A stretch of 62,482 nt of DNA from Candidatus Gastranaerophilales bacterium (GCA_944325085.1 CALUYT010000038.1:1-62482); one strand, 5' to 3'; numbered from the stretch's first letter, positions 24,657 through 34,609 are shown. Numbers and translations are program-made. Notes: generated from the letters alone by a model not told the origin.

Positions 24657-25417
24657 TGGAAATTACAAGTGTAAATAATAATATAGTTAAAGATACCGTA
24701 AAACTTCAACAAAAAAAATATAGAAACCTTACAGGAAAATTTTTACTTGAAGGATATAAAGCAATAAAAGAAGCCTTTGATGCAGGAATAAAAATAGAAA
24801 AAATTTTTGTTGATAAAAAACATCAAGACGAATACAAATTTTGCTCAGAAATACTAATTCAAACAAATGAAATTGTTTTAAAAAAAATATCAACTACCGA
24901 ATCCGCACCAGAGGCAATAGCTATTGGATTTCAAAAACAATATGATAAAAATATACTTAAAAACCTAAAAAAAATAGTTCTTCTTGAAAACATAAAAGAT
25001 CTTGGAAATTTAGGAACAATAATCAGAAGTTCTATAGCTTTTGGCGCAGAAGCAATAGTTTTATACGGTGGAGAATGCGTAGATATATATAACCCTAAAT
25101 GCGTTAGAGCTTCTGTTGGAAACCTTTGGAAAATTCCAATTTTCGAAATAAAAGACTTTGAAGAACTAAAAAATACTTTTCAGAATTACGAAAGAATTGC
25201 AACTCTACCGAAATCAACAAATTACCTAAAAAACTTTAAAATAAAATTACCTGCAGTAATAATGTTTGGTTCAGAAGCAGATGGACTTTCAGAACAACTA
25301 ATAAATTTTGCAACAACCTCTGTAAAAATAGAAATGGCAAAAACTGTAGAATCTTTAAATTTAGCATCTTCAGTTTCGGTAATATTATACCAAACCTTAA
25401 TCTCAGGAGATAATTAA
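24656..25417 (+). CDS. TrmH/SpoU-family RNA 2'-O-methyltransferase
   Basis: A 253-residue protein with an N-terminal substrate-binding domain (KYRNLTGKFLLEGYKAIKEA) and a SPOUT catalytic domain with the three motifs: ENIKDLGNLGTIIRSSIAFGA, VIMFGSEADGLSEQL and VESLNLASSVSVILYQ. It transfers a methyl group from S-adenosylmethionine to a ribose in rRNA or tRNA; the exact site is not predictable. In an operon with the M24 peptidase and the C_GCAxxG_C_C protein. Confidence 0.92.
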   Translation: MEITSVNNNIVKDTVKLQQKKYRNLTGKFLLEGYKAIKEAFDAGIKIEKIFVDKKHQDEYKFCSEILIQTNEIVLKKISTTESAPEAIAIGFQKQYDKNILKNLKKIVLLENIKDLGNLGTIIRSSIAFGAEAIVLYGGECVDIYNPKCVRASVGNLWKIPIFEIKDFEELKNTFQNYERIATLPKSTNYLKNFKIKLPAVIMFGSEADGLSEQLINFATTSVKIEMAKTVESLNLASSVSVILYQTLISGDN

Positions 25418-25888
25418 ATGGAAAATAAAGAACAATTAGCAAGAAATTATTTTAAACAAGGTTATAATTGTGCTCAATCAGTTTTTTTAGCATATGCAAA
25501 AGATTACGGATTTGATAAAACAACAGCTCTAAAATTATCATCTTCATTTGGCGGTGGAATGGGAAGATTAAGAGAAGTTTGCGGGGCTGCAAGTTCTATG
25601 TTTATGATTATAGGTTTAGAAGATGGATATACTGCAATTGACGATGATGATAAATCTAAAACCATACATTATCAACGAATACAAGAACTGGGGAAACAAT
25701 TCAAGGAAATAAACGGCTCTTTAATATGTAGAGAACTTCTTGGATTAAAAGAAGATGAAGATACATCATATATTCCTGCAAAAAGAACCGAAGAATACTA
25801 TCAAAACAGACCTTGTGAAAACATAATCGGTAATGCATGCAAAATTATTGACAAATATTTAGCAAATAAAAAAGCGGTTAATAAATAA
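25418..25888 (+). CDS. C_GCAxxG_C_C family redox-type protein
   Basis: A 156-residue protein carrying the Cys pattern of this family: NCAQSVFLAY, GGGMGRLREVCGAASSMF, a later LICRELLG and PCENIIGNACKII. Members are found mostly in anaerobes, often beside redox or transport genes, and may bind a metal cluster; no activity is established to my knowledge. It begins immediately after the SpoU stop codon. Its own stop codon sits in the stem of the terminator. Confidence 0.88.
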   Translation: MENKEQLARNYFKQGYNCAQSVFLAYAKDYGFDKTTALKLSSSFGGGMGRLREVCGAASSMFMIIGLEDGYTAIDDDDKSKTIHYQRIQELGKQFKEINGSLICRELLGLKEDEDTSYIPAKRTEEYYQNRPCENIIGNACKIIDKYLANKKAVNK

Positions 25889-25901
25889 CCGCCTTTTTAT
25901 T
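25867..25901. terminator. Bidirectional terminator overlapping the stop codon
   Basis: GCGGTTA (25874-25880) pairs with TAACCGC (25886-25892), with A6 before and T5 after. The stop codon TAA is part of the right arm. It serves the convergent genes ending at 25888 and 25918. Confidence 0.85.
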
Positions 25902-25917
25902 ATTTTATATATTAACC

Positions 25918-27147
25918 TTAAGGAATTGAAGGTCTGTCATTAAATTTGTAACCAGATTGTAATACCTTATATACACTTTTTGGATTTTTTGAAAAATCTT
26001 CAAGTAATTCTTTTTCTACAGATTCTTCAATTTGATACTCTGCTAATACTTCATTATTAAATGTACTATAAATTTTAGTATTCTGTGCTACTTCAAGAAA
26101 TTTTTTAAATCTTTTTTCTCTAAGACTCTTATCCTTGCTTGCTACAGATAAATACAAATCTTTATCTGTACGAATTACAACATAATCAATTGCAGATTTA
26201 AAAAACGAAATTTTAGTATATTTTGGCAATAAACTCCAATCTTCAGGATCAAAATAGAACTTATACTCTCCATTTTCTAAATCTATATTATCAAATGAAG
26301 TTTCAGCTACATATTCTTGATTTTTAACAAATAAAACATTTAACCCATCAACAAAATTCGGATTAACTTTAGAATATTGAGTTATACCAACGTAGGTAAA
26401 AATACCTGTAAACATAAAAAATGCTAAAATTATAATTGGGAATGTTAAATTAAAAGCAGTTGCAAAATTTGCTTGCTTGTTATGAAAACTTTTAATATCA
26501 ACATCTTCAGTTGATTTATCATATGCCCACTCATTACCTTTCAATCCGCAAATTAGCATAAATGGTACAATACCAACAGTTAAAGATAATGGAATAGCCC
26601 AAAGTGTAATTGGAGTTTTATTCATCAAGCCCCAAATCCAAGTACCCCAAAATGCACCCCAATTAAATTTAATAATTGGATTTTCAGGTTTATTTGCAGT
26701 AATTTTACCGCTCCAGCAAATTAAATATAATAGAGTAAATAAAACAATCCATTTTGCTAAGAAGAAAAATCCTACAGGCGTATATCCCATATAGCAAATA
26801 ACCGCCAATACGGAAGCTATCAAATAAACTCTATTATCATCTTCTTCACCTAAAATATCACGAACTCTTCTGACTATACTTGAATAATACAAAGAAACAG
26901 ATATTAAACCTAAAACAGCCATTCCTACAATCAAAAGAAGTGGTTTTTGTACCGGACCTGAAATTAACATATCAAACATTTTTGATAAAAGATCTGGTTT
27001 TAATAACAAAACAATCAATGATGGTATATACCATATTAACCCTTCAATTAATTCTACTGTTAGAAAATTAACAATAAAATCACGTCTTCCTAAGACCCCG
27101 TCAAAACCAATAAATTTTCGGTTTTCATTAAAATAGTTCGCACTCAT
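25918..27147 (-). CDS. Multi-domain membrane protein with DUF805-like start
   Basis: A 409-residue protein. The N-terminus, FDGVLGRRDFIVNFL, followed by about four membrane helices, resembles DUF805-type proteins. A central segment, FNWGAFWGTWIWGLMNKTPI with GLKGNEWAYD, resembles the DUF2628-type pattern, followed by another helix. The C-terminal 150 residues are soluble and probably extracytoplasmic. Two smaller DUF805-like proteins lie at 29921 and 30385 on the other strand. No function is known. It is followed 14 bases upstream by rmuC on the same strand. Confidence 0.65.
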   Translation of the reverse strand: MSANYFNENRKFIGFDGVLGRRDFIVNFLTVELIEGLIWYIPSLIVLLLKPDLLSKMFDMLISGPVQKPLLLIVGMAVLGLISVSLYYSSIVRRVRDILGEEDDNRVYLIASVLAVICYMGYTPVGFFFLAKWIVLFTLLYLICWSGKITANKPENPIIKFNWGAFWGTWIWGLMNKTPITLWAIPLSLTVGIVPFMLICGLKGNEWAYDKSTEDVDIKSFHNKQANFATAFNLTFPIIILAFFMFTGIFTYVGITQYSKVNPNFVDGLNVLFVKNQEYVAETSFDNIDLENGEYKFYFDPEDWSLLPKYTKISFFKSAIDYVVIRTDKDLYLSVASKDKSLREKRFKKFLEVAQNTKIYSTFNNEVLAEYQIEESVEKELLEDFSKNPKSVYKVLQSGYKFNDRPSIP

Positions 27148-27161
27148 GAATAAGCTCCTAC

Positions 27162-28355
27162 TTACTTATCTACATTATCTATATTTTCATTTTCACCAAT
27201 AAAGTTTTCCGGAATAGCCAGCGATACAAGTTTTTTACCGGATTTAACTTCTTTTGACGAAATACCATACTGTTTTAATTTTTCAGCTTCTTTAAATATA
27301 CTACCATTTCCTCTTGCTGTAAATCTGTTAAGTTCTATATTCATATCTGAAGCTGCGTTTTCTATTGATTTTTTTATATTCAATAAATTTTGAGCATGAA
27401 TAGCAATATTATTATACAAATTTTGTCCAACAGTAATTATATTTTTCACATTATCATACTGAACCTGAGAAGCCCATAATTGATTTACAAGACGTAATGT
27501 AACCAACAAAGATGAAGTTCCTACAATAATAATATTTCTGGAATTTGCCAACTCCAAAACTTTCCTAAAATCAAAATCCGTATAAATCATACTTACGCAA
27601 GATTCAATAGGAACATACATTAAAATAAAACCCGGTTGATTAATAGATTCAATATCTTCGTAATTTTTCTTAGCCAAAGAATTTATACAATTAGTTAAAT
27701 CAGATATAAAAACTTTCTTTAAACTATCATCATTCTCAGATTGCTGATATTCAATGTAATTTTTCAAAATAACTTTTGAATCAATAATAATATGTTTATT
27801 ATCCGGGAAATTTACAACAAAGTCAGGTTTTACACCTTCAGAAGAATACTGTTTTGAATAATGAATATGTTCTTTTAAATTCGCAAATTGAAAAATTTGT
27901 TCTAACCATTCCTCTCCAAATTCTCCCTTGGAATTTTGATTAGTAGTCAAAGCTTTTGCATATTTTTCAGCAATAGATATAGCATTTTTTATTTCTAAAG
28001 TTTCGTTCAAATGAGATTTTTGATAATTATCTATACTATCCTTAAACTCTTTTAATAATTTGTTTACAGGAGATATTTCTTCAGCCTTAAAAAGATCAAA
28101 TCTGGACTGTAAATCTTTTGAATGTTCATATAATAATGCTTCCTGCTGATTTTTCAAAGAATCTTGCGCAATCTTTGAAAAAACAACCTTCATTTCATTA
28201 ATAAAATTTTCACCCGTAGAAACTTGACTTTTTAACTGAAAATTTTCTTCTTGCAACAAATTTATCTTATTTTGATAATACCGAGAAGCTAAAAACCAAA
28301 AAATAAATCCTGTTAATGCAATTGACAATATTAATATAACAAATTCAAATATCAT
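27162..28355 (-). CDS. rmuC: DNA recombination protein RmuC
   Basis: A 397-residue protein with an N-terminal membrane helix (residues 3-22), a coiled coil to about residue 120, and the RmuC nuclease-like domain: KGEFGEEWLEQIF, KPDFVVNFPDNKHIIIDSKV, FILMYVPIESC and IIIVGTSSLLVTLR. RmuC proteins limit DNA inversions and have a predicted PD-(D/E)XK core, here D (KPDF) and DSK. A GAGGGTGGGG site precedes the ATG. Confidence 0.92.
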   Translation of the reverse strand: MIFEFVILILSIALTGFIFWFLASRYYQNKINLLQEENFQLKSQVSTGENFINEMKVVFSKIAQDSLKNQQEALLYEHSKDLQSRFDLFKAEEISPVNKLLKEFKDSIDNYQKSHLNETLEIKNAISIAEKYAKALTTNQNSKGEFGEEWLEQIFQFANLKEHIHYSKQYSSEGVKPDFVVNFPDNKHIIIDSKVILKNYIEYQQSENDDSLKKVFISDLTNCINSLAKKNYEDIESINQPGFILMYVPIESCVSMIYTDFDFRKVLELANSRNIIIVGTSSLLVTLRLVNQLWASQVQYDNVKNIITVGQNLYNNIAIHAQNLLNIKKSIENAASDMNIELNRFTARGNGSIFKEAEKLKQYGISSKEVKSGKKLVSLAIPENFIGENENIDNVDK

Positions 28356-28457
28356 ACCCCACCCTCTAAAAAATCACACAAACATAATATCATAGCTAAA
28401 AATTCTTGTATAGATAAAAAGAATTAAAATAAATATCTTGTAATATATATTTACTAC

Positions 28458-28486
28458 TTGCACATAATAGACTTTTTAATTAGAAT
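28458..28486 (+). promoter_or_regulatory. Promoter of the GltD-type oxidoreductase gene
   Basis: TTGCAC, 17-base spacer, TAGAAT, 41 bases before the ATG at 28528. Confidence 0.55.
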
Positions 28487-28527
28487 ATTAGTAAATAAAA
28501 TATATTTTTTTAAGAAGGGATAGAATA

Positions 28528-29901
28528 ATGGCTGTAGAAAGACAACATGTTAAAGAACAAGATAAAATAGCAAGACGCTCAAATTTTGAAGCAGTAGAAA
28601 GTAACTTAACACCGGAACAAGTAAAACTTGAAGCATCAAGATGTTTACATTGTAAAAATCCACGTTGCGTTCAAGGTTGTCCTGTAAATATTAAAATTCC
28701 TGAATTCATCGATGCCCTAAAACAAGATAACCTAGATGAAGCTGGAAGAATAATTAGAGAAACAAGTATGTTACCTTCTGTATGCGGAAGAGTTTGTCCA
28801 CAAGAAAGACAATGCGAAGGTAATTGTATCTTAGGAATAAAAGGTGAACCTGTTGCTATTGGAGCTTTAGAAAGATATGTTGGTGATAATACAGCAGCCG
28901 CAAAAACAGAAATCAAACCTTCAGGTAAAAAGGTAGCAATTGTAGGTTCTGGATGTGCAGGAATCACAGCTGCAGCAGATTTAAGAAAAGCTGGTCATGA
29001 AGTAGTAGTTTTTGAAGCTTTACACAAATTAGGCGGAGTTTTAAGATACGGAATACCTCCTTTCAGATTACCTAGAACAATTTTAGATAGAGAAATTACA
29101 AACTTAAAAGAAATGGGAGTTGAATTCCATACAAACGTTATCGTTGGTAAATCTATTACATTAAAACAACTTAAAGAAGATGGTTTTGATGCAATATTTA
29201 TATGTTCAGGAGCTGGCTTACCAAAAATGATGCATATTCCTGGAGAAAATTTAAACGGAGTATTTTCTGCCAATGAATTTTTAACAAGAGTAAATTTAAT
29301 GGGCGCAGGAAGAGACGAAAACAATGCAACACCATTAAAAGTTGGTAAAAAAGTTGCAGTAATTGGTGGCGGAAACGTAGCAATGGATGCAGCACGTACA
29401 GCAGTTCGTGTAGGTTTTGAAGAAGTATCAATTTTATACCGTAGAACAGAAAAAGAACTTCCTGCTCGTTTAGAAGAAATAAGACACGCAAAAGAAGAAG
29501 GCGTTCAATTCAAATTTTTACATGCACCTGTTGAAATATTAGAAAACGAAGGTTATGTAAATGGAATGAAGTTTGAAATAATGGAATTAGGTGAACCTGA
29601 TGCATCAGGTAGAAGAAGACCTGTAGGTACAGGAAAATATGTTATAGAAGATGTTGATACAGTAATTGTAGCCCTAGGTACAGGTCCAAATCCAATTATT
29701 CAAAGATCTGCTGAAGCAGAAGGATTAGAAATAATAACTGATGCTAAAGGATATATTGAAGTTGATCCTGAAAAACGTTCAACAAATCAACCATTTATTT
29801 TTGCAGGTGGCGATGTTGCACCGGTTGGAGCTTCAAATGCTATTAATGCAATGGGTGCAGGTAAAAAAGCTGCAAAAGCTATCAATGACATGTTGAAATA
29901 A
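28528..29901 (+). CDS. gltD: GltD-type NADPH oxidoreductase (homotetrameric glutamate synthase form)
   Basis: A 457-residue flavoprotein. The N-terminal domain binds two 4Fe-4S clusters: CLHCKNPRCVQGCPV and CGRVCPQERQCEGNC. The FAD fold (KKVAIVGSGCAGITAAADLRK) and the NADPH fold (KKVAVIGGGNVAMDAART) follow, ending with IFAGGDVAPVGASNAINAMG. Proteins of this length in anaerobes are annotated as single-type glutamate synthase small chains or as the large NfnB-type subunit. No glutamate synthase large subunit or NfnA is adjacent, so the electron partner is uncertain. Confidence 0.88.
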   Translation: MAVERQHVKEQDKIARRSNFEAVESNLTPEQVKLEASRCLHCKNPRCVQGCPVNIKIPEFIDALKQDNLDEAGRIIRETSMLPSVCGRVCPQERQCEGNCILGIKGEPVAIGALERYVGDNTAAAKTEIKPSGKKVAIVGSGCAGITAAADLRKAGHEVVVFEALHKLGGVLRYGIPPFRLPRTILDREITNLKEMGVEFHTNVIVGKSITLKQLKEDGFDAIFICSGAGLPKMMHIPGENLNGVFSANEFLTRVNLMGAGRDENNATPLKVGKKVAVIGGGNVAMDAARTAVRVGFEEVSILYRRTEKELPARLEEIRHAKEEGVQFKFLHAPVEILENEGYVNGMKFEIMELGEPDASGRRRPVGTGKYVIEDVDTVIVALGTGPNPIIQRSAEAEGLEIITDAKGYIEVDPEKRSTNQPFIFAGGDVAPVGASNAINAMGAGKKAAKAINDMLK

Positions 29902-29920
29902 AAATTCTATAGGAGAAAAT

Positions 29921-30367
29921 ATGGATACTGAATATAACCAAGAAAAAAACGATAATTCTTCTACAATTATTGAAGGTTCAAATATGCTAAAAATAGATGG
30001 ACCTATTGGGAGAAAGGAATTTGTAAAAACATATGTTCTATTAGCATTATGCTCGATTGTATTCTATACAATATTAGCATTATTTTTGAACTACTTTGAT
30101 ATAAATTTCCCTCAAATAACATATCTTCCTTGGTTTATACTAATTGTGCTTGTTGTAAATTTATTAGCATTATATATATCATTATTAAACTATGTAAAAA
30201 GAATATATGATCTTACCGGAGACAAGCAACATTCTATATTTTATACAATAGCAATATTTATTGGAACAATTGCAGCTTCATTTATACCCGTTATAAATGT
30301 CCTTGGCTTACTAACTTCAATAGTTATATTTATGATGCTTTTATTTAAAAAAGGCCAAACCGTATAA
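29921..30367 (+). CDS. DUF805-like small membrane protein
   Basis: A 148-residue protein with a polar N-terminus and four membrane helices. LKIDGPIGRKEFVKTYVLLA matches the Gly-Arg-(Lys/Arg)-(Glu/Asp)-Phe start of DUF805-type proteins, and LNYVKRIYDL the family's Lys-Arg-(Ile/Leu)-x-Asp pattern. It starts 19 bases after gltD with AGGAG and is followed 17 bases later by a paralogue. The role is unknown. Confidence 0.7.
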   Translation: MDTEYNQEKNDNSSTIIEGSNMLKIDGPIGRKEFVKTYVLLALCSIVFYTILALFLNYFDINFPQITYLPWFILIVLVVNLLALYISLLNYVKRIYDLTGDKQHSIFYTIAIFIGTIAASFIPVINVLGLLTSIVIFMMLLFKKGQTV

Positions 30368-30384
30368 ATATAAAAGGAGGAAGT

Positions 30385-30816
30385 ATGGAAACAACGCCAG
30401 ATAACAACAACGTTGTTAGTGACAATAAAGCTAACCTGCTAAAAATTGATGTTCCTATTAGTAAACTAAAATTTTTTGTGAATTCAATCTTAATTTTCGT
30501 TTATTCACTATTAGGAGTAGTTGTTTTTTATATTTTAAGTATTGTCATAGGCGGAACAAAAGGCTTATTAACAGCGATATCTGTATTTTTATTGATATTT
30601 ATATTACCAACCATATATTTGCACTTTGTAAATTATGCAAAAAGGATTTGGGATATATGCCAAAATAAAAAAGCCTCTATAATATTATCTTCCGTACTAT
30701 TTATATTATTTTTGATTGTGAAATTTATATTTATATATCCAATTTTAGAGCTTATTTCATACTTTATTTTATTACTTATGTCAGGAAAACAAATTTCAAA
30801 CAATGAAAATGACTAA
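30385..30816 (+). CDS. DUF805-like small membrane protein, divergent paralogue
   Basis: A 143-residue protein with the same plan as its neighbour: LLKIDVPISKLKFFVNSILI at the N-terminus, four membrane helices, and VNYAKRIWDI in the loop. The Gly-Arg pair of the start motif has changed to Ser-Lys, so it is the more diverged copy. AAAGGAGGAAG gives a strong ribosome site. Its 3' end overlaps the next gene by 14 bases. Confidence 0.68.
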   Translation: METTPDNNNVVSDNKANLLKIDVPISKLKFFVNSILIFVYSLLGVVVFYILSIVIGGTKGLLTAISVFLLIFILPTIYLHFVNYAKRIWDICQNKKASIILSSVLFILFLIVKFIFIYPILELISYFILLLMSGKQISNNEND

Positions 30817-31666
30817 ACGCCTACAAAAATTTATCCTAATATTATTGGCAATCTTAACCGTAAATTTGCCTGCAATGTCACTTGAATTAGATTTATCAGT
30901 TGATGAAGAAATAAAAAAGAAATATAACACCTCAAAACTGGAAAACGATGTATTACCTGCACTGCCAAAAATAGAAACGACAACACCAAAAGTCCAAACT
31001 AATACCACAAACCAACAAACAACACTACCGCCCAAAACTTTACCAACAATAACAACTACCCCACCAACAATAACACCTGTTGATAAATCAAACGCAATAA
31101 AAATATCCAGTTGGACAAAATTTCAAGTAAAATCAAACCAACTTATTTCTGATTGGTCAAAAGAAGGTTCGACAGTTAGCTTTACATCTACAAGCCCGGT
31201 ATATAAAAAAGTAACAATACCAGCCGGAACTATTTTTTATGGAACTATCACAGATTCACACCGACCACAAATTACAGGAAATGGCGGGCTAATCGTTTTA
31301 AAAATTACAGGAATGAAATATAACGGAAAAACCTTTCCTATTGAAGCAAAAATCACAAAAGCAAATTCTAAAAAAATATTTTTTAATAACATAAAAGGAA
31401 AGCGTCAATATTGGAAAGGTGTAGCTAATCAAGTTGATAAGGGTGAAGCTTTTTATAAAAAAACAAGACAAGTTTCTAATAAATTAGCCGACAATCCAAT
31501 AGGTTGGATTATATCTCCTGTACCAACAATTGTAGGTATCGCAGGGTACGCCGTAACAACAGCAACATCACCAGTTTTTGCAATATTTTATAAAGGCGGA
31601 AATATATCTATTCCTGCAGGTAGTCCTTTTGAAATAAAATTATTAGAACCTGCATATATATACTAA
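30803..31666 (+). CDS. Secreted 'IPAGT' envelope protein
   Basis: A 287-residue exported protein with a signal peptide (FILILLAILTVNLPAMS). A Thr/Pro-rich linker (about 50-90) precedes a domain with VTIPAGTIFYGTITD, KTFPIEAKITKANS, then a glycine/hydrophobic segment (PTIVGIAGYAVTTATSP) and a terminal ISIPAGSPFEIKLL. The order of blocks equals that of the 14946 protein, so the two are distant paralogues. Either the ATG at 30803 or at 30809 may be used. It overlaps the upstream DUF805-like gene, implying co-translation. Confidence 0.65.
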   Translation: MKMTKRLQKFILILLAILTVNLPAMSLELDLSVDEEIKKKYNTSKLENDVLPALPKIETTTPKVQTNTTNQQTTLPPKTLPTITTTPPTITPVDKSNAIKISSWTKFQVKSNQLISDWSKEGSTVSFTSTSPVYKKVTIPAGTIFYGTITDSHRPQITGNGGLIVLKITGMKYNGKTFPIEAKITKANSKKIFFNNIKGKRQYWKGVANQVDKGEAFYKKTRQVSNKLADNPIGWIISPVPTIVGIAGYAVTTATSPVFAIFYKGGNISIPAGSPFEIKLLEPAYIY

Positions 31667-31667
31667 A

Positions 31668-32021
31668 TTATCCCTTATAACGATATAAAATATTTGGATT
31701 ATTTTTATCTCTTATATACAGCGGTTTTTGATATTTACCAACATCTTCGGACTTGGTAGTTGAAGATGTACTATCAACAAATTTGTCATAATATTTTGCC
31801 GGAGGCTCAATTAAAATACCTTTAGATATATCTTCTTCTCCATTTTCAATAGCTTCAATATATCTATAAGTTGCATCAATACGTCTTTGAGGTTCAGATT
31901 TTATTCTACGAAATTCTTTCATATAATTATACTGGTATTTATCAAGCGGAACTAAAGATAAAAGCCCTAATATAGAAAATACAGCCAAAAGAATCCATAT
32001 ACTTTTTATTAAATCTCTCAT
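31668..32021 (-). CDS. Small single-pass membrane protein
   Basis: A 117-residue protein with one N-terminal membrane helix (residues 6-25, IWILLAVFSILGLLSLVPL) and a charged, Tyr/Arg-rich outer part ending in NPNILYRYKG. The stop lies one base from the stop of the convergent IPAGT gene. There is no family match; the protein-like composition and the start near 32021 support coding. Confidence 0.55.
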   Translation of the reverse strand: MRDLIKSIWILLAVFSILGLLSLVPLDKYQYNYMKEFRRIKSEPQRRIDATYRYIEAIENGEEDISKGILIEPPAKYYDKFVDSTSSTTKSEDVGKYQKPLYIRDKNNPNILYRYKG

Positions 32022-32094
32022 AAGTTAACAATACCAAACAGAAAAGAATAAGTAAATATTAATAAATTTAATTTCATGATGAATTGTAAAATAA

Positions 32095-32123
32095 TTGTTA
32101 AAATCTATTTTATTATCTATAAT
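32095..32123 (+). promoter_or_regulatory. Promoter of hppA
   Basis: TTGTTA, 17-base spacer, TATAAT, 37 bases before the hppA ATG, which has its own AAAGGAGAGAG ribosome site. Confidence 0.72.
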
Positions 32124-32160
32124 AATGGAGTGAACAAACTTTTTAAAAAGGAGAGAGAAG

Positions 32161-34593
32161 ATGATGAAAAAGTTTAATTCACCAATGGCAATATTTGCAA
32201 TATTTGCAATAATGCTTCTTGGTCTTTCACCTGCATTTGCAAGTGAAGCCGATTTAGTTGTTCCAAGCATCCATTCAATCTCACCTGAGAACTACAATTT
32301 ATTATTAATTGGTCTTGGAATTTCAGTTATCGGTTTGATTTTCGGGTTAGTAGAATTCTTGAAAATCAAAAAATTAGATGTCCACAAAGTCATGGACGAC
32401 GTTGGTAATACAATTTTTGAAACTTGTAAAACATACCTTATTCAACAAGGTAAATTCCTTGTAGTTTTAGAAGTTTTAATCGGATTATGTATTGCATTTT
32501 ATTTTGGATACCTACAACAAATGGGACTAAAAGGGGTATTAACAATCTTAGCTTGGTCTGTTATAGGTATATTAGGTTCATACTCTGTTGCTTGGTTTGG
32601 TATCAGAATGAACACTTTAGCAAACTCTAGAACAGCATTTTCTGCATTAAAAGGTAATCCATTAGATATTATGAATATACCTTTAAAAGCAGGTATGAGT
32701 ATTGGTGTACTTTTAGTATCAGTTGAATTAATTATGATGCTGATAATTTTACTATTTGTAGATGGTAATATTGCAGGAGCTTGCTTTATCGGATTTGCTA
32801 TCGGTGAAAGTTTAGGCGCTTCAGCTCTACGTGTAGCTGGTGGTATATTCACAAAAATCGCAGATATCGGCTCTGATTTAATGAAAATCCAATTTGGAAT
32901 TAAAGAAGATGACCCAAGAAACCCTGGTGTTATCGCAGACTGTACTGGTGATAATGCAGGCGACTCTATCGGACCAACTGCAGATGGATTTGAAACTTAT
33001 GGTGTAACAGGTGTTGCTTTAGTAAGCTTCATTCTATTAGCTGTTATGGGTCAAGAAAATCAAGTTCAATTATTGGCTTGGATTTTTGTTATGAGATTTT
33101 TAATGATTGTAACATCTGTTGTTGCTTATTGGATTAACAACATTTGGGATAAATTCTATGCTGTACAAACTGAAAAATTTGATTTTGAAGTTCCTCTAAC
33201 AAGATTAGTTTGGATCACATCAATACTTTCAATTTGTATGACTTTTGGTGTAAGCCACTGGTTATTAAATGATATGGGTAATCATATTTGGTTAATCTTA
33301 TCATGTATTATATCTTGCGGAACCTTAGGTGCTGCATTGATACCAGAATTTACAAAAATATTTACATCTCCAAAAGCTAAACATACTGAAGAAGTAGTTA
33401 CAGCTTCAAAAGAAGGTGGTGCATCATTAACAATACTTTCAGGTATTGTATCTGGAAACTTCTCAGGTTTCTGGATTGGAATGGTTATTGTACTTCTTAT
33501 GGCTATTGCTTATGTTGCAAGTACTTACATTCCATCAGGAGAAGATGGTTTAATGATTTATCCATCAGTATTCGCATTTGGCCTTGTTGCTTTTGGTTTC
33601 TTAGGAATGGGTCCTGTAACAATTGCGGTTGACTCATATGGTCCTGTTACAGATAATGCTCAATCAGTATATGAATTATCATTGATTGAAGAAATTCCTG
33701 ATATCAAAAATAAAATCAAAGAAGAATATAACTTCGAAGCTGATTTTGAAAATGCAAAACAATACTTAGAAGAAAATGACGGTGCCGGTAACACATTCAA
33801 AGCAACATCAAAACCTGTATTAATTGGTACTGCTGTTGTTGGTGCTACAACTATGATTTTCTCTTTAATATTAGTAATCAAAAATACTTTAGGTATTCAA
33901 CCTGAAATGATATTAAACTTGTTAAATCCATATACATTATTAGGATTATTAACAGGTGGAGCTGTTATTTACTGGTTCAGCGGAGCATCTATGCAAGCTG
34001 TAACTACAGGTGCATACCGTGCAGTTGAATATATTAAAGAAAATATTAAACTAGGTGAAGCAGATGAAAAAAGTGCAAATGTTGCAAATTCAAAAGAAGT
34101 TGTAAAAATTTGTACTCAATATGCTCAAAAAGGTATGGTAAATATCTTTATTGCATTATTTACATTTGCATTGGCACTAGCATGTCTTTCAGCACCAAGC
34201 TGCAAATCTCAATTAGCAGTATCATTCTTTGTAAGCTACTTGATTGCAATTGCAGTATTCGGTTTATTCCAAGCTGTATTTATGGCAAATGCCGGCGGCT
34301 GCTGGGATAATGCTAAGAAAATTGTTGAAGTTGACTTAAAAGAAAAAGGAACACCATTACATGAAGCAACTGTTGTTGGTGATACTGTAGGGGATCCATT
34401 CAAAGATACTTCATCAGTAGCTATGAACCCAATTATTAAATTTACAACTCTATTTGGTTTGTTAGCAATGGAAATTTCTATTAACGAATCATTTAGAAAA
34501 GTTGCACCTATTGTAGGCGCTGTATTTTTAGTAATTGCTTTAATATTTGTTATCAGATCTTTCTACGGAATGAGAATTCCTACAAAGAAATAA
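32161..34593 (+). CDS. hppA: Membrane-bound proton-pumping pyrophosphatase, K+-independent type
   Basis: An 810-residue membrane protein with about 16 helices that couples pyrophosphate hydrolysis to ion pumping. The substrate site is in DPRNPGVIADCTGDNAGDSIG and the distal Asp-rich loop in GDTVGDPFKDTSSVAMNPII. At residues 543-551, GNTFKATSK has Lys where K+-dependent enzymes have Ala, pointing to a K+-independent H+ pump. The N-terminus looks like a signal peptide (cleavage after PAFA). The catalytic loop is somewhat divergent from the usual ADNVGDNVGD form. Confidence 0.94.
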   Translation: MMKKFNSPMAIFAIFAIMLLGLSPAFASEADLVVPSIHSISPENYNLLLIGLGISVIGLIFGLVEFLKIKKLDVHKVMDDVGNTIFETCKTYLIQQGKFLVVLEVLIGLCIAFYFGYLQQMGLKGVLTILAWSVIGILGSYSVAWFGIRMNTLANSRTAFSALKGNPLDIMNIPLKAGMSIGVLLVSVELIMMLIILLFVDGNIAGACFIGFAIGESLGASALRVAGGIFTKIADIGSDLMKIQFGIKEDDPRNPGVIADCTGDNAGDSIGPTADGFETYGVTGVALVSFILLAVMGQENQVQLLAWIFVMRFLMIVTSVVAYWINNIWDKFYAVQTEKFDFEVPLTRLVWITSILSICMTFGVSHWLLNDMGNHIWLILSCIISCGTLGAALIPEFTKIFTSPKAKHTEEVVTASKEGGASLTILSGIVSGNFSGFWIGMVIVLLMAIAYVASTYIPSGEDGLMIYPSVFAFGLVAFGFLGMGPVTIAVDSYGPVTDNAQSVYELSLIEEIPDIKNKIKEEYNFEADFENAKQYLEENDGAGNTFKATSKPVLIGTAVVGATTMIFSLILVIKNTLGIQPEMILNLLNPYTLLGLLTGGAVIYWFSGASMQAVTTGAYRAVEYIKENIKLGEADEKSANVANSKEVVKICTQYAQKGMVNIFIALFTFALALACLSAPSCKSQLAVSFFVSYLIAIAVFGLFQAVFMANAGGCWDNAKKIVEVDLKEKGTPLHEATVVGDTVGDPFKDTSSVAMNPIIKFTTLFGLLAMEISINESFRKVAPIVGAVFLVIALIFVIRSFYGMRIPTKK

Positions 34594-34609
34594 TTTCAAA
34601 TAGCAATAG

